This document shows positions 35,634 through 43,552 of a DNA stretch of 64,000 nt, piece by piece. The position numbers and the translations under genes are program-made. This stretch comes from Candidatus Zixiibacteriota bacterium (GTDB lineage: Bacteria; Zixibacteria; MSB-5A5; GN15; FEB-12). Location of the stretch: contig JAOUBJ010000012.1 in assembly GCA_029860345.1 (NCBI GenBank), positions 62,001 through 126,000 of the forward strand. Reading direction: 5' to 3'. The first letter of the stretch is position 1. Each line of letters begins with the position of its first letter. The notes beneath the pieces were generated by a model. The model did no database searches, was not told where the DNA came from, and saw only the letters and a program-made list of their open reading frames with translations.

Positions 35634-36419
35634 TCAGCGCATCCTCTTCAAAGCATTCCGGCTGAAATCGGCGTCGGTGAGGCCGGTAGCAAATTGATAG
35701 TCATCGAGCTGCAACAGAGTTGACTTGCCGTTCTGATGGTTGACCATGTTGTACTCAGCGGCCCGCCAGTATGAATCCATATACAACTCGTACCCGGTGA
35801 TAGTCAATGTTTTCAAGTGCGAGTTCTTGCGGTCGTAGTATTCGACTTTCCACACCCGGTACTCTTGCTTGTCCAGCCAGTTCACCTGACGAGAATAGCC
35901 GGAGTTCTTCCGGTCGACCGGGTAGTACTCGACCACGAAGCAGTCGCGTCCGTCATAGACTTCATTGCGCAACCATTTGTATGTGTACTTCTCGACCTCC
36001 TGACTGGAGATATCTTCGTAAGCGAACTCACTACCCATGAACGACCCGGATTTGTTACCGGAGCTGATGCGTTTTACACGCTTCAAGGCGGGCAAATATA
36101 ACCAGCGGTCGTCGTCGTCTTGTTTGTGCGAATAGGACAGGAAGGAGGTTCCTTTGACGTCGCGAGGATTGTCGAACACGGTTATGCTCTTATCGCCGTC
36201 ACCTTCGACCTCCAAGGCCTGAAAGCGGATAGCTCGCACACTTTCCTGACCGTGCCGATTGCGCAGGGTCATGGTCATATTGGCCGTGTAGTCACCGTAT
36301 CCAAGGTCGCGACGGTCGGCCTCGACCGCGATAGCCAGACCTTTTTCCTCAGCTGTCTCAGCCGACACGTTTGCTGTCGACAGGGACAACAACAGCAGAA
36401 TCAAAATTGACGGTTTCAT
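35634..36419 (-). CDS. Outer-membrane lipoprotein-sorting-like (LolA-like) periplasmic protein
   Basis: 261 residues; AAAGGAG 7 nt before the ATG; signal peptide 1-20 (STANVSAE). Diagnostic strings of the LolA-like partner of RND/MMPL transporters: TMTLRNRHGQESVRAIRFQ, DKSITVFDNPRDVKGTSFLSYSHK, WLYLPALKRVKRIS, GSFMGSEFAYEDI, DYQFATGLTDADFSRNALKR. These proteins are thought to carry hydrophobic cargo across the periplasm for their RND partner. Its first 62 bp overlap the end of the transporter gene in another frame, so translation is probably coupled. Confidence 0.9.
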   Translation of the reverse strand: MKPSILILLLLSLSTANVSAETAEEKGLAIAVEADRRDLGYGDYTANMTMTLRNRHGQESVRAIRFQALEVEGDGDKSITVFDNPRDVKGTSFLSYSHKQDDDDRWLYLPALKRVKRISSGNKSGSFMGSEFAYEDISSQEVEKYTYKWLRNEVYDGRDCFVVEYYPVDRKNSGYSRQVNWLDKQEYRVWKVEYYDRKNSHLKTLTITGYELYMDSYWRAAEYNMVNHQNGKSTLLQLDDYQFATGLTDADFSRNALKRMR

Positions 36420-38745
36420 TTGTCTTCTCCTTTGTTATTACAAGACTAGGTTGTTTTTCCCGGTCCACTTTGAGCAAGAGCGTGGGCAGGAAGAAGAAAT
36501 CGAGGACCAAGGCCAGCGAAATAGTCAATGCTGTCAGCAGCCCCATATCAGAACTCATTTTGTACCCTGAAAAAGAAAGTACTGCAAACCCGGCCGTCAG
36601 GGCCACCGTTGTGATACACATGGCCGCGCCCACCGTCCTGAACGAATACCGCACGGCATCGGCCGGATCCATTTGGTGTTCGCGCCGGGCGCGAAGATAC
36701 TTGCTCATGAAATGTACGGTGTCGTCCACCACGATCCCGAGGGTCATAGCCGCCACCACCGACAAACCCAGACCGGCTGTGCCGAACGTCAGACCCCAGA
36801 TGCCAAAGCCAATGACAGCGGGCGCCAGGTTCGGCACCAGGCTTAACAGCCCCAGCCTGACATCGCGCAAAGCAAATATCAAAATTAGCGATATCAGTAC
36901 CAGGGCGCCGAAGGCGGCTCCTAACATGTTATTGATGTTACGCTCTGAGATATGCGCCCACATCAGCGAAAGAGAGGAACTGGTTCCGGCGAACCCCGGC
37001 GATTCGTTGATGGCCAGCCACTTCTTGGCCTTCTCTTCCATGGCTCGCAGCTCGGTGGTGGTGATATCACTCAGCCTGACCACCAGGCGGGTGGCCGATT
37101 TGTCGATGTTTATCCGGTCGTTCAGGTCAAATCCAAAGGGCAACGACATCTCATACAGCAGAAGATACTGCGCGGCCAGATCACGGTTATCGGGTAGACG
37201 ATAGAACGCGTCATCGTCGGCGTGCATCGTCCGGTTGAGCCGTTTCATAGTGTTGGTGATGCTGCTAACATGAGATACTTTCGGCTGTCGCATCAGCCAC
37301 TGGGAAAACTCGTCGGCTTTGGCCAGGTATTCCGGATTGGAGATGCCGCCGGTTTCGTGTGACTCCAGATCGTATTCGATGGAATTGAAACCGGTCAGGT
37401 TCTCTTCGGTGAAATCGGTGGCTATGCGGATGTCGTAAGACTTATCAAAATACTTCATCCAATCATCCTGTAAGTCGATGCGTGTTACTCCCAGGGCTAG
37501 CACCATGCTTACTGTAATCATCGAGAAAAATACCACTCGGCGTTTGTCAATTACCAGGTCTGCGACCTTGTCCAGCATGCTGCGTCCGTACTCTGTCGAT
37601 TTGGTTTTCACTCGCATGGGCAACACAGCGGTCAAGGCCGGCAGGAACAGCACAGAATAAACAAGTGCGCCCATCACGCCCATGGCCACGATGTTGCCGA
37701 GGTCACGGAAGGGCGGTGCATCGGAGAAGTTCATGGTCAGAAATCCGATAGCAGTTGTAACGCTGGTCAGAAAAACGGGCAGCAGATTGATCCGCAGCGA
37801 CTCGGCGACAGCTTCGCTTTTGCTCCGTCCGCGCCTCATCTGTTGGACAATCGTGGTCAGGATATGGATGCTATCGGCCACGGCCAACCCCATGATGATG
37901 GTCGGGGCATTGGATGAGGCGGCGTTTATCTCCAAACCGAACCAGCCGGCCAGCCCCATACCGGTCGCCATCGACATCATAATGATTATCAAAGTGTTGA
38001 CCGTACCCGTCACCGAGCGTAGCGCAAGTCCGGCCACCAGCGCCAACACCAGGAACATGAGCGGCAGCAAGGTCGACATATCCTTCATGCTGGCCTCGCC
38101 GAATGCATTGTCGGACATGACGGAGCCGGTCAGATAGAAGTCGATACCAGAGTGTTGGCTGCGAATCTCATCGGCCATTGCCCGCACAAAGGCGGCAACC
38201 TCTATCACCTCTGTAGGCGACTCGCCCGGCAGTATTAGATTGACACTGACACCTGTTACATGCCCACGCACTGACACCAGGTTGTTGACCAACTCCGGCT
38301 CGTCCAAGGCCACCCTGCGAATGGCTTTTAGTTCCAGCGCGCTCACAGTCGCGCTGTTCGACACCAGGTCTTGGACCACCAACTCATCGCCGTCAACTTT
38401 GGTATGCTGGAAATTGGTTATCGAGTTGACCCGGCTGGAATATGGTATCCGCCACGATGCTTCGGTCAAGGCTTCGACAGCAGCCAAGGTGTGGGCGGTG
38501 AACACATCGCCGTCCTTCGGCGCCACGGTGAAGAAGACCGTGTTGGATCGGGTGTAGGTATTTTCCAGCGCATCCAGAGCCTGCAACTGAGGGTTATCCT
38601 CGCTGAAGAACACGCGGGTGTCGGAGCTGATAGTCAGCCTGCCGGTTCCGTAAAAAGCGGCCAAGAACAACAATACTGTTGCTGCGATTACCCACCAGCG
38701 ATTGCGAACCACCCACTCGCCGAATCTCTGTTCAAACTGTCTCAT
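36358..38745 (-). CDS. MMPL/RND-superfamily transporter
   Basis: 795 residues from the ATG at 38745 (GAGGAT upstream; the adjacent GTG at 38748 is less likely). Twelve TM helices in two 6-helix halves, each with a large periplasmic loop (about 45-205 and 435-600). The second-helix-bundle motifs GLAVADSIHILTTIVQQMRRG and GIVVDDTVHFMSKYLRARREH are the G-x-x-x-D signatures of MMPL proteins that carry proton-relay Asp residues. Family members export lipids, hopanoids or toxic compounds. Position after an ArsR-type regulator and operator suggests metalloid- or stress-linked expression; the cargo itself is unknown. Confidence 0.9.
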   Translation of the reverse strand: MRQFEQRFGEWVVRNRWWVIAATVLLFLAAFYGTGRLTISSDTRVFFSEDNPQLQALDALENTYTRSNTVFFTVAPKDGDVFTAHTLAAVEALTEASWRIPYSSRVNSITNFQHTKVDGDELVVQDLVSNSATVSALELKAIRRVALDEPELVNNLVSVRGHVTGVSVNLILPGESPTEVIEVAAFVRAMADEIRSQHSGIDFYLTGSVMSDNAFGEASMKDMSTLLPLMFLVLALVAGLALRSVTGTVNTLIIIMMSMATGMGLAGWFGLEINAASSNAPTIIMGLAVADSIHILTTIVQQMRRGRSKSEAVAESLRINLLPVFLTSVTTAIGFLTMNFSDAPPFRDLGNIVAMGVMGALVYSVLFLPALTAVLPMRVKTKSTEYGRSMLDKVADLVIDKRRVVFFSMITVSMVLALGVTRIDLQDDWMKYFDKSYDIRIATDFTEENLTGFNSIEYDLESHETGGISNPEYLAKADEFSQWLMRQPKVSHVSSITNTMKRLNRTMHADDDAFYRLPDNRDLAAQYLLLYEMSLPFGFDLNDRINIDKSATRLVVRLSDITTTELRAMEEKAKKWLAINESPGFAGTSSSLSLMWAHISERNINNMLGAAFGALVLISLILIFALRDVRLGLLSLVPNLAPAVIGFGIWGLTFGTAGLGLSVVAAMTLGIVVDDTVHFMSKYLRARREHQMDPADAVRYSFRTVGAAMCITTVALTAGFAVLSFSGYKMSSDMGLLTALTISLALVLDFFFLPTLLLKVDREKQPSLVITKEKTNETVNFDSAVVVPVDSKRVG

Positions 38746-38792
38746 CACTCTATCCTCTTTTTGTGATCACTTCCACGGCGGCGCCGGTGTTG

Positions 38793-38987
38793 TCAACGCA
38801 ACGCAGATTTCAGGTTGCTCACCGGATCAAGCCATGAAGGCAGAGCCGGCAGATCGTTCTTGGCTTGAGTGGAATGCGAAGGATTCAAGTCTCTAATCTC
38901 CCGCAAACCTGGGACGCGTCGGTCGGTGTCGGTGGTCTTGTCGACCTGATCGACTCTTGCGAAGCGTGATGTACATTCGGTTGTCAT
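38793..38987 (-). CDS. Small hypothetical protein at the head of the RND operon
   Basis: 64 residues. AAGGTG lies about 6 nt before the ATG, and it sits between the ars-type promoter element (39011-39061) and the transporter start. The product is polar and charged (ECTSRFARVDQVDKTTDTD...), with one Cys, no TM and no known motif. A real small gene or a leader; position and ribosome site support it, composition does not. Confidence 0.4.
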   Translation of the reverse strand: MTTECTSRFARVDQVDKTTDTDRRVPGLREIRDLNPSHSTQAKNDLPALPSWLDPVSNLKSALR

Positions 38988-39010
38988 TTGTTCACCTTTT
39001 CATGTTACGA

Positions 39011-39061
39011 GTTATCTATATATCTACATATGGAGATATGGCTATATATGTTTCAAAAAAA
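39011..39061 (-). promoter_or_regulatory. ArsR-type promoter/operator of the RND operon
   Basis: An AT-rich palindromic block on the minus strand, with TTGAAA as candidate -35 (39051-39056). It shares with the ars promoter at 40.7 kb the identical 18-nt string ATATATGTTTCAAAAAAA (39044-39061) and the string ATCTACATAT. An ArsR-family repressor is the natural candidate ligand. Confidence 0.55.
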
Positions 39062-39073
39062 GAGAGAGAAATC

Positions 39074-39379
39074 TCATTTTTCTTTCGTTTTTCTCGATCT
39101 CAGTCCCGGGACCGTCAAACAGTCGCAAAAGCCCTTGCAGCAGCTTTCTATAGCCTCAAGATTAAGGCTGTAAACCACCTGCTGGCCTTCGCGGCGATCC
39201 AGGACAAACCCGGAATCTCTGAGCACCGAGAGGTGCCGACTGACCGTCGGTTGGGCCAACCCGACCGCTTTGACCAATTCGCTGACGGATAGTCTGCCCG
39301 ACGACAAGACGGTCAGAATCCGCAGCCGGGTCGGTTCGGCAAACGCCTTGAAACTTCTGCTGACATTGCGTGCGTCCAT
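39074..39379 (-). CDS. arsR: ArsR-family transcriptional repressor 1
   Basis: 101 residues; GGAG 7 nt before the ATG. A winged helix fills residues 8-75 (FKAFAEPTRLRILTVL, recognition helix AQPTVSRHLSVLRDSG, wing RREGQQVVYSL). At the C-terminus C80, C81, C85 and C87 (SCCKGFCDC) resemble the As(III) site of Acidithiobacillus-type ArsR, which also uses a C-terminal Cys pair plus a third Cys. It follows arsM by 33 bp on the same strand. Predicted to sense arsenite and release its operator; likely targets are the two related AT-rich palindromes flanking it. Confidence 0.9.
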   Translation of the reverse strand: MDARNVSRSFKAFAEPTRLRILTVLSSGRLSVSELVKAVGLAQPTVSRHLSVLRDSGFVLDRREGQQVVYSLNLEAIESCCKGFCDCLTVPGLRSRKTKEK

Positions 39380-39412
39380 TCTGGCACTCCAATCGAGTGA
39401 CGTTGGGGTTTA

Positions 39413-40252
39413 TCAGACACTTGTTGGTTTACTGGCCGACAGATTGATACTGACCACCGTATCAGCGGCTGTTTCACTCACCTGTTCAGCCGTCATTTCC
39501 AACTTTTCCATGAGCTCGGACCCGATCGGATCATCGGCGGAGAAATTGACCGGTACGTTGATTTCTCGCTCGATAGTGATCCTGTCAAAACCGGCCGCTT
39601 CCACTTTGGCCAGATAGTCCTCTTTCAACATAGCGCCGGCGATACAGCCGACATAGGCAGCCACCGAGTCCTGGACCGACTGTGGCAGCTCTTTGGTGAG
39701 CACGATATCAGACACCATGACCCGTCCGCCCGGCTTGAGCACGCGAATGGCCTCTGCAAAAACCTTGTCCTTGTCGGGGGCGAGGTTTATAACGCAGTTG
39801 GAGATGATAACGTCGACCGAGTTGTCATCCACCGGCAGCGCCTCAATATCGCCCAGCCGGAATTCGACATTGTCGTAGCTACCGATTTTGGCGTTAGCGG
39901 TTGCTTTGTCGATCATTTCCTGGGTCATGTCCACGCCGATAACCCGCCCGCCGAGGCCGGTCTGCCGCGCCGCCAGAAAACAATCGAACCCGGCGCCGGA
40001 GCCGAGGTCGAGCACCGTATCGCCCGGCTTGATCGAGGCTACCGCCGTAGGATTGCCGCAACCGAGCCCGAGGTTGGAACCGTCCGGAACAGCTTCTACC
40101 TGGTCTGGGGAGTAGCCCAGTTTCAGAGCCTGTTCGGCAACACCTGACTGATCGGCGCAGCAGGCGGAGAGTTGACCCGTGCAGCAGTCTGCGTTTGTGG
40201 CCACCTGGGCGTAGCTCTCTCGTACTTTCTCTTTGACATCGGTGTCTTTCAT
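39413..40252 (-). CDS. arsM: Arsenite S-adenosylmethionine methyltransferase ArsM
   Basis: 279 residues; AAAGGAG about 6 nt before the ATG. SAM-binding motif [15 protein letters not shown] near residue 84, [12 protein letters not shown], and the ArsM-specific cysteines in [11 protein letters not shown] and YVGCIAGAM, plus the N-terminal CC pair (ADCCTG, SACCAD) and GLGCGNP. The enzyme methylates trivalent arsenic in the cytoplasm to methylated, partly volatile forms. It is cotranscribed with a small Cys-rich protein upstream and arsR downstream. Its start overlaps the end of a 33-codon ORF by 4 bp (ATGA). Confidence 0.95.
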   Translation of the reverse strand: MKDTDVKEKVRESYAQVATNADCCTGQLSACCADQSGVAEQALKLGYSPDQVEAVPDGSNLGLGCGNPTAVASIKPGDTVLDLGSGAGFDCFLAARQTGLGGRVIGVDMTQEMIDKATANAKIGSYDNVEFRLGDIEALPVDDNSVDVIISNCVINLAPDKDKVFAEAIRVLKPGGRVMVSDIVLTKELPQSVQDSVAAYVGCIAGAMLKEDYLAKVEAAGFDRITIEREINVPVNFSADDPIGSELMEKLEMTAEQVSETAADTVVSINLSASKPTSV

Positions 40253-40350
40253 TTCACGCTCCTTTGTTCTTTGTATGTTTGCTCCCCGGAGGCCGTAAGG
40301 CCTCCGGGAATCTCTGCGACTTCCGCTGTTACGGGGCAGTTTTGGGTCAT
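40249..40350 (-). CDS. 33-codon micro-ORF overlapping arsM
   Basis: ATG at 40350 sits in the stop of the preceding 22-codon ORF (CATGA), and its own TGA overlaps the arsM ATG. One Cys (TQNCPV). It contains the 10-bp hairpin at 40285-40308. It could be a coupling leader or a fragment of a frameshifted small gene; no independent ribosome site is visible. Confidence 0.3.
   Translation of the reverse strand: MTQNCPVTAEVAEIPGGLTASGEQTYKEQRSVK
40285..40308 (-). promoter_or_regulatory. Perfect 10-bp hairpin in the arsM leader
   Basis: CCCGGAGGCC / GGCCTCCGGG with a 4-nt loop, about 33 nt before the arsM start codon and upstream of its ribosome site. There is no U-run after it, so it more likely affects mRNA stability or translation than terminates. 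Confidence 0.5.
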
Positions 40351-40415
40351 GCCCGGGACCAGCCTATACAGCCTTCGCTACAATGAGCGATCCGGGGGAT
40401 GTCAAAACGCTTCAT
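40347..40415 (-). CDS. 22-codon Cys-containing micro-ORF in the ars operon
   Basis: AAAGGA lies about 7 nt before the ATG, a better ribosome site than several full genes here have. The product is [20 protein letters not shown] plus two residues, with a C-x3-C pair. It ends in TGA that overlaps the next ATG. Possibly a metalloid-sensing leader peptide, or the start of a small gene broken by a frameshift (reading on in the next frame gives the 33-codon ORF). Confidence 0.35.
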   Translation of the reverse strand: MKRFDIPRIAHCSEGCIGWSRA

Positions 40416-40475
40416 GATAGGTTCCTTTCTTCAGTTGATACGTGACGAAGCTCAAAAAACGCTTCCATGTTCGGT

Positions 40476-40658
40476 TTACTTTTCCTCGGCTTTTTCATCC
40501 TCAGGCGAACAGCACTCGGCGGAACCGCCTTTGAAGCCAAAAGCCATCATGGGCACGCAACCGCAGTTGCAGAGGTCTTTGAGACCCTTGCCCTTGATGT
40601 CGATCCGTACACCGTCGTCGGTCTCGGTGAATTTGATCGCTCCAACTTCTTTTTCCAT
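40476..40658 (-). CDS. Small cytoplasmic Cys-rich metal-binding-type protein
   Basis: 60 residues; AAAGGAG 8 nt before the ATG. N-terminal beta-like part (VGAIKFTETDDGVRIDIKGKGL), then CNCGC near residue 30 and ECC near 50, with an acidic tail. Five Cys in 60 residues with no signal suggest a cytoplasmic thiolate ligand for As(III) or another soft metal. It is the first gene of the ars operon, right after the 40.7-kb promoter/operator. Family not recognised by name. Confidence 0.75.
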   Translation of the reverse strand: MEKEVGAIKFTETDDGVRIDIKGKGLKDLCNCGCVPMMAFGFKGGSAECCSPEDEKAEEK

Positions 40659-40688
40659 TCTGTCTCTCTCCTTTCGGTTAATGGTATC

Positions 40689-40732
40689 TACATATCTGTA
40701 TATGTAAATATATCGATATATGTTTCAAAAAA
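40689..40732 (-). promoter_or_regulatory. ArsR-type promoter/operator of the ars operon
   Basis: Two palindromes lie side by side: TACATA-N6-TATGTA (40689-40706) and the perfect 14-mer ATATATCGATATAT (40708-40721). On the minus strand TTGAAA (40723-40728) can serve as -35 with the palindromes covering the spacer and -10. The right end matches the RND-operon element over 18 nt. Confidence 0.6.
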
Positions 40733-40837
40733 AAGGCAGTAAACTGCTTTTTTTTAACGTCCGTGGCTATTGTGATATGTTTGAGAGAGTTAACCCGGCA
40801 AGCGCTGAAACCCGAGCGGCGTCCACGGAGGTGAATC

Positions 40838-41164
40838 TCACTTTCTTTTGGCTTTGGCGACGAATTTGACCGGTTTGACAGGAATAGAGAGGCAGTCGCA
40901 AAAGCCTGAACAGCAGCTCTCGACCGATATTTTGTTCAGACTGTAGAAGACTTGTTGGCCGTCGCGACGGTCGACCACGATGTCGGCTTCACGCAGGATG
41001 GATAAGTGACGGCTGACGGTAGGCTGAGAGAGGCCGACCTGTTTGACGATATCGTTGACGGTTCTTTCACCGCCGACCAGCAGGGCCAGAATCCGCAGAC
41101 GAGTGGGGTCGCCGAAGGCTTTGAAGTACTTGCTGTAGGTTTTTTCGTCCATTTTGCGGGCCAT
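40838..41164 (-). CDS. arsR: ArsR-family transcriptional repressor 2
   Basis: 108 residues. Same design as ArsR 1: FKAFGDPTRLRILALL, recognition helix LSQPTVSRHLSILREAD, wing RRDGQQVFYSL, and C84, C85, C89, C91 (SCCSGFCDC) as the likely As(III) site, followed by a Lys-rich tail. It is more basic at both ends than its paralogue. Its own promoter (TTGACA, TATATA) lies 50 bp upstream and overlaps an ATAT-rich palindrome, so autoregulation is likely. Two similar repressors in 2 kb, each next to a copy of the operator, suggest divided or cross-regulation of ars and RND operons. Confidence 0.9.
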   Translation of the reverse strand: MARKMDEKTYSKYFKAFGDPTRLRILALLVGGERTVNDIVKQVGLSQPTVSRHLSILREADIVVDRRDGQQVFYSLNKISVESCCSGFCDCLSIPVKPVKFVAKAKRK

Positions 41165-41192
41165 GAGGTCAGTCTTTCATCAGGCGTTCTGC

Positions 41193-41241
41193 TTATGTAA
41201 ATATAACGATATGTATATACCTATTGTTTCCAGCTTGTCAA
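41193..41241 (-). promoter_or_regulatory. Promoter and operator of arsR 2
   Basis: On the minus strand TTGACA (41236-41241), a 16-bp spacer and TATATA (41214-41219). An AT-rich imperfect palindrome (ATGTAAATATAACGATATGTATAT, 41195-41218 region) covers the -10 and start, as expected for repression. Confidence 0.65.
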
Positions 41242-41340
41242 GGTATCATTGGACGGGTGCAGCAGGTTAGTCAAAGCGATCTGCCTGACCGGAATCAATG
41301 AATATCTTCTTTATGGCCCTGGTTGTATGGCATGACCGTA

Positions 41341-42579
41341 CTAAATTACACGACGGAGAACAACTGTAACTTCCTGCCGGTTGCCGTTGCGCTCGATCAG
41401 CAACTCTATCTCAGCAGCCGCTTGCCTGAGCATTGAACGCAACTCAAAACGGTCGTACTCAGAGACCGGCTTGCTGTTTATTCTAAGGACCTTATCGCCG
41501 ACCTGCAAGCCGGCCTCGGTGGCCGGAGAACTTTCGTAAACCTGCTCGACCGTGGCAGATTCCAGATTAGGCGCACTCATTTCAAAACCGGTCATGTTGT
41601 ATTCGAAGGGACTTGCGAACCTCTCTGTCGGCTCGATAAACAGCTGCTGCCCATGATAATCAAAGACCAGATTGAAACGGGACAACAGCCCTAACCCGAT
41701 CATGCCCTCATAGACGGCGTGGTCTGAATGCTCCCTGGAAACGAAACTGACCAGGAGGTCCGGCAGCTTGTACCCACCGATATCGATTTGAGGGAGACGT
41801 CCGATGAATCCGCGAGTCTCCACCCGCTGTATATTCATCCCCAGACTGGCCGGTAGTTTTGCCTCAGGCATCGAAACAGCATGCTCGCCGCCGACAACAA
41901 CCTGCAACTGATCGTTGTAACCGAGATCCATCAGCAGTTTCATAGATACACTTCGCCCGTCCTCCAGGCTCAGAGTTGCCGGAATGGACCAGGGACCAAA
42001 CCCCAAAGGCTGCCATGGTACAGCTACACCTTGACCCCGGTAGGCAAACTCATCGGGCTTTATGAGAGTGATTATCATTCGCTCGAAATTGATATCGACA
42101 ACGAAATGTTTGAAAAAGGTCGCACTGATCTGCCCCACACTACCAAACCACATACCGGCGTTACCCGAGCTGTATGGTGTAACCACGGCCGCCTGATCCA
42201 AAAACTCAACAGCGGGGAAGCCGACTGTTATACCCGATGCTGTTCTCGACACAAGTTGGTCGCCGCCTTCGTCGCCGATACCGATCTCACCATCATACAC
42301 CAAACCGAGCGAATCGACGGCCGGGCTGCCCCAAAAGAGCAACTGGTCCCACATGAACCCGTCGTCCAACAGCATGTGCACCTGTTGTCCATTGACCTCA
42401 CAGATGAATCGAATGTCGCCTCGGTATATCTCAAATGGAATCTCAACTTTGTTATCTGCTGCCGTCATTTTGTAGCTGCCGGGCAATTGGCCGGCGTTGG
42501 CCGTATCATCGCAAAAGGCCGTCCGGGCAGGCAGACAAAAAAACGTCGCCAAGAGTAATGTGATCAATTGAGTTTTCAT
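41341..42579 (-). CDS. Secreted retropepsin-like aspartyl protease with C-terminal PDZ domain
   Basis: 412 residues from the ATG at 42579, where a signal peptide starts (KTQLITLLLATFFCLPARTAFC). Residues about 45-175 form one pepsin-like lobe with LLDDG (72-74) where D-T/S-G is expected; about 180-320 is a second lobe with LLMDLGYND. A PDZ domain covers about 325-410 (VYESSPATEAGLQVGDKVLRINSKPV). The family is known from tandem aspartyl-protease/PDZ proteins of FCB bacteria. The DDG at the first catalytic site is unusual and may alter activity. It lies 13 bp downstream of a TetR gene on the same strand, so it is probably regulated by it. Confidence 0.8.
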   Translation of the reverse strand: MKTQLITLLLATFFCLPARTAFCDDTANAGQLPGSYKMTAADNKVEIPFEIYRGDIRFICEVNGQQVHMLLDDGFMWDQLLFWGSPAVDSLGLVYDGEIGIGDEGGDQLVSRTASGITVGFPAVEFLDQAAVVTPYSSGNAGMWFGSVGQISATFFKHFVVDINFERMIITLIKPDEFAYRGQGVAVPWQPLGFGPWSIPATLSLEDGRSVSMKLLMDLGYNDQLQVVVGGEHAVSMPEAKLPASLGMNIQRVETRGFIGRLPQIDIGGYKLPDLLVSFVSREHSDHAVYEGMIGLGLLSRFNLVFDYHGQQLFIEPTERFASPFEYNMTGFEMSAPNLESATVEQVYESSPATEAGLQVGDKVLRINSKPVSEYDRFELRSMLRQAAAEIELLIERNGNRQEVTVVLRRVI

Positions 42580-42592
42580 AACATCTGTATCC

Positions 42593-43213
42593 TCACTGTC
42601 TAACTCCACGGGCAAAAGTGTCCATGTAGGTTTCGAAGTAGGCATCGGCCTTAAAGCGTGCGAATGAGTAGTTCGGCGAAAGAGCCCTGTTGATAACGGT
42701 CCTAATAGAGTAGAGAAAATGGCTGATAGTCATGTCGATTTTGAGGTCGGGACGTAGCGAACCATCTTTGACACCCAGTCCGAAAACCTCGCGCAGCCCT
42801 TTGGCCAATTGCTTGTTAATTGCCTCGAAAGATGCGAATGTCTCATCGCTTACCAGGGTCCGGTCGATTCCGGCCAGGTCCCAGTACAGTTGCAGCCGGA
42901 TAGAGCTGGGGTGACGGACGGTATAGTCGTACAGAGCTTCCGCCCAGATGATTATCTTCTCAAGACCGGTCCCGGCCTCGGTAAGACGCGCCTTTTGCTC
43001 AGCCCAGCGTGTTTTGAGGTCTTCTGTCAACAAACACAGGCTGATTTCTTCTCGGCTTTTGAAATATGCATACAGCGTTTTTCGCGTATACTCGGTGGCC
43101 CTGGCGATGTCTTCCATCGTACTGTTTTCGATTCCCTGCTCATCGTAGAGCTTACGGGTCTTTTGCAAAATGTAGTTTTTGCGGGCTTCTCTTTCGACCT
43201 GCCTGCGAGACAT
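42593..43213 (-). CDS. TetR-family transcriptional regulator
   Basis: 206 residues. The N-terminal DNA-binding domain reads ARKNYILQKTRKLYDEQG, STMEDIARATEYTRKTLYAYFKSREE (helix-turn-helix about 32-52), typical of TetR. The C-terminal ligand domain (60-200) is helical and acidic. A perfect inverted repeat 44 bp before the start is the likely operator, so it should repress itself and the protease-like gene after it. The ligand is unknown. Confidence 0.92.
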   Translation of the reverse strand: MSRRQVEREARKNYILQKTRKLYDEQGIENSTMEDIARATEYTRKTLYAYFKSREEISLCLLTEDLKTRWAEQKARLTEAGTGLEKIIIWAEALYDYTVRHPSSIRLQLYWDLAGIDRTLVSDETFASFEAINKQLAKGLREVFGLGVKDGSLRPDLKIDMTISHFLYSIRTVINRALSPNYSFARFKADAYFETYMDTFARGVRQ

Positions 43214-43256
43214 GCGCTACCTCGTTTTCCGGTATGTATACATCCAGTATAACATA

Positions 43257-43273
43257 TTATACGTGACGTATAA
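43257..43273. promoter_or_regulatory. Likely TetR operator
   Basis: TTATACG-TGA-CGTATAA is a perfect 7-bp inverted repeat with a 3-bp centre, 44 bp before the tetR start codon. TetR-family dimers usually bind palindromes of this size in their own promoters. Confidence 0.6.
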
Positions 43274-43348
43274 TTTACGGCTTTGTTGCAGAAGTTTGTT
43301 CTCGCACCCATTGGTCGTGTGGCCGTCTCCAACGTTGTTTGGGACGGG

Positions 43349-43481
43349 TTAGGTGCTGTCGAGCGGGTGTGGGTGGCCGTCTCAAACCCGTTTGGGACGG
43401 GTTAGGTGCTGTCAGGTGACTCGCCTGACAGTCAGTGGATGGGGAGGCGAGCGTCGGGCGGCGTCGCCCGACACCACTTGT
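43349..43481. repeat. 133-bp direct repeat, copy 1 (modular hairpin element)
   Basis: Matches copy 2 at 43553-43685 at all but about three positions. It contains three hairpin modules: CCGTCTCAAAC/GTTTGGGACGG, CTGTCAGG-(T/C)-GACTCGCCTGACAG, and TCGGGCG/CGCCCGA. Between the copies (43494-43509) is CGAGTCT-TC-AGACTCG, the module also found at 53.7 kb. A further diverged first module lies at 43322-43348. Confidence 0.85.
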
Positions 43482-43552
43482 TTTTGTGGTGGTCGAGTCT
43501 TCAGACTCGGCTACCAGGCCCCACGCGATCTGAAGATCACGCGGGCACCATG

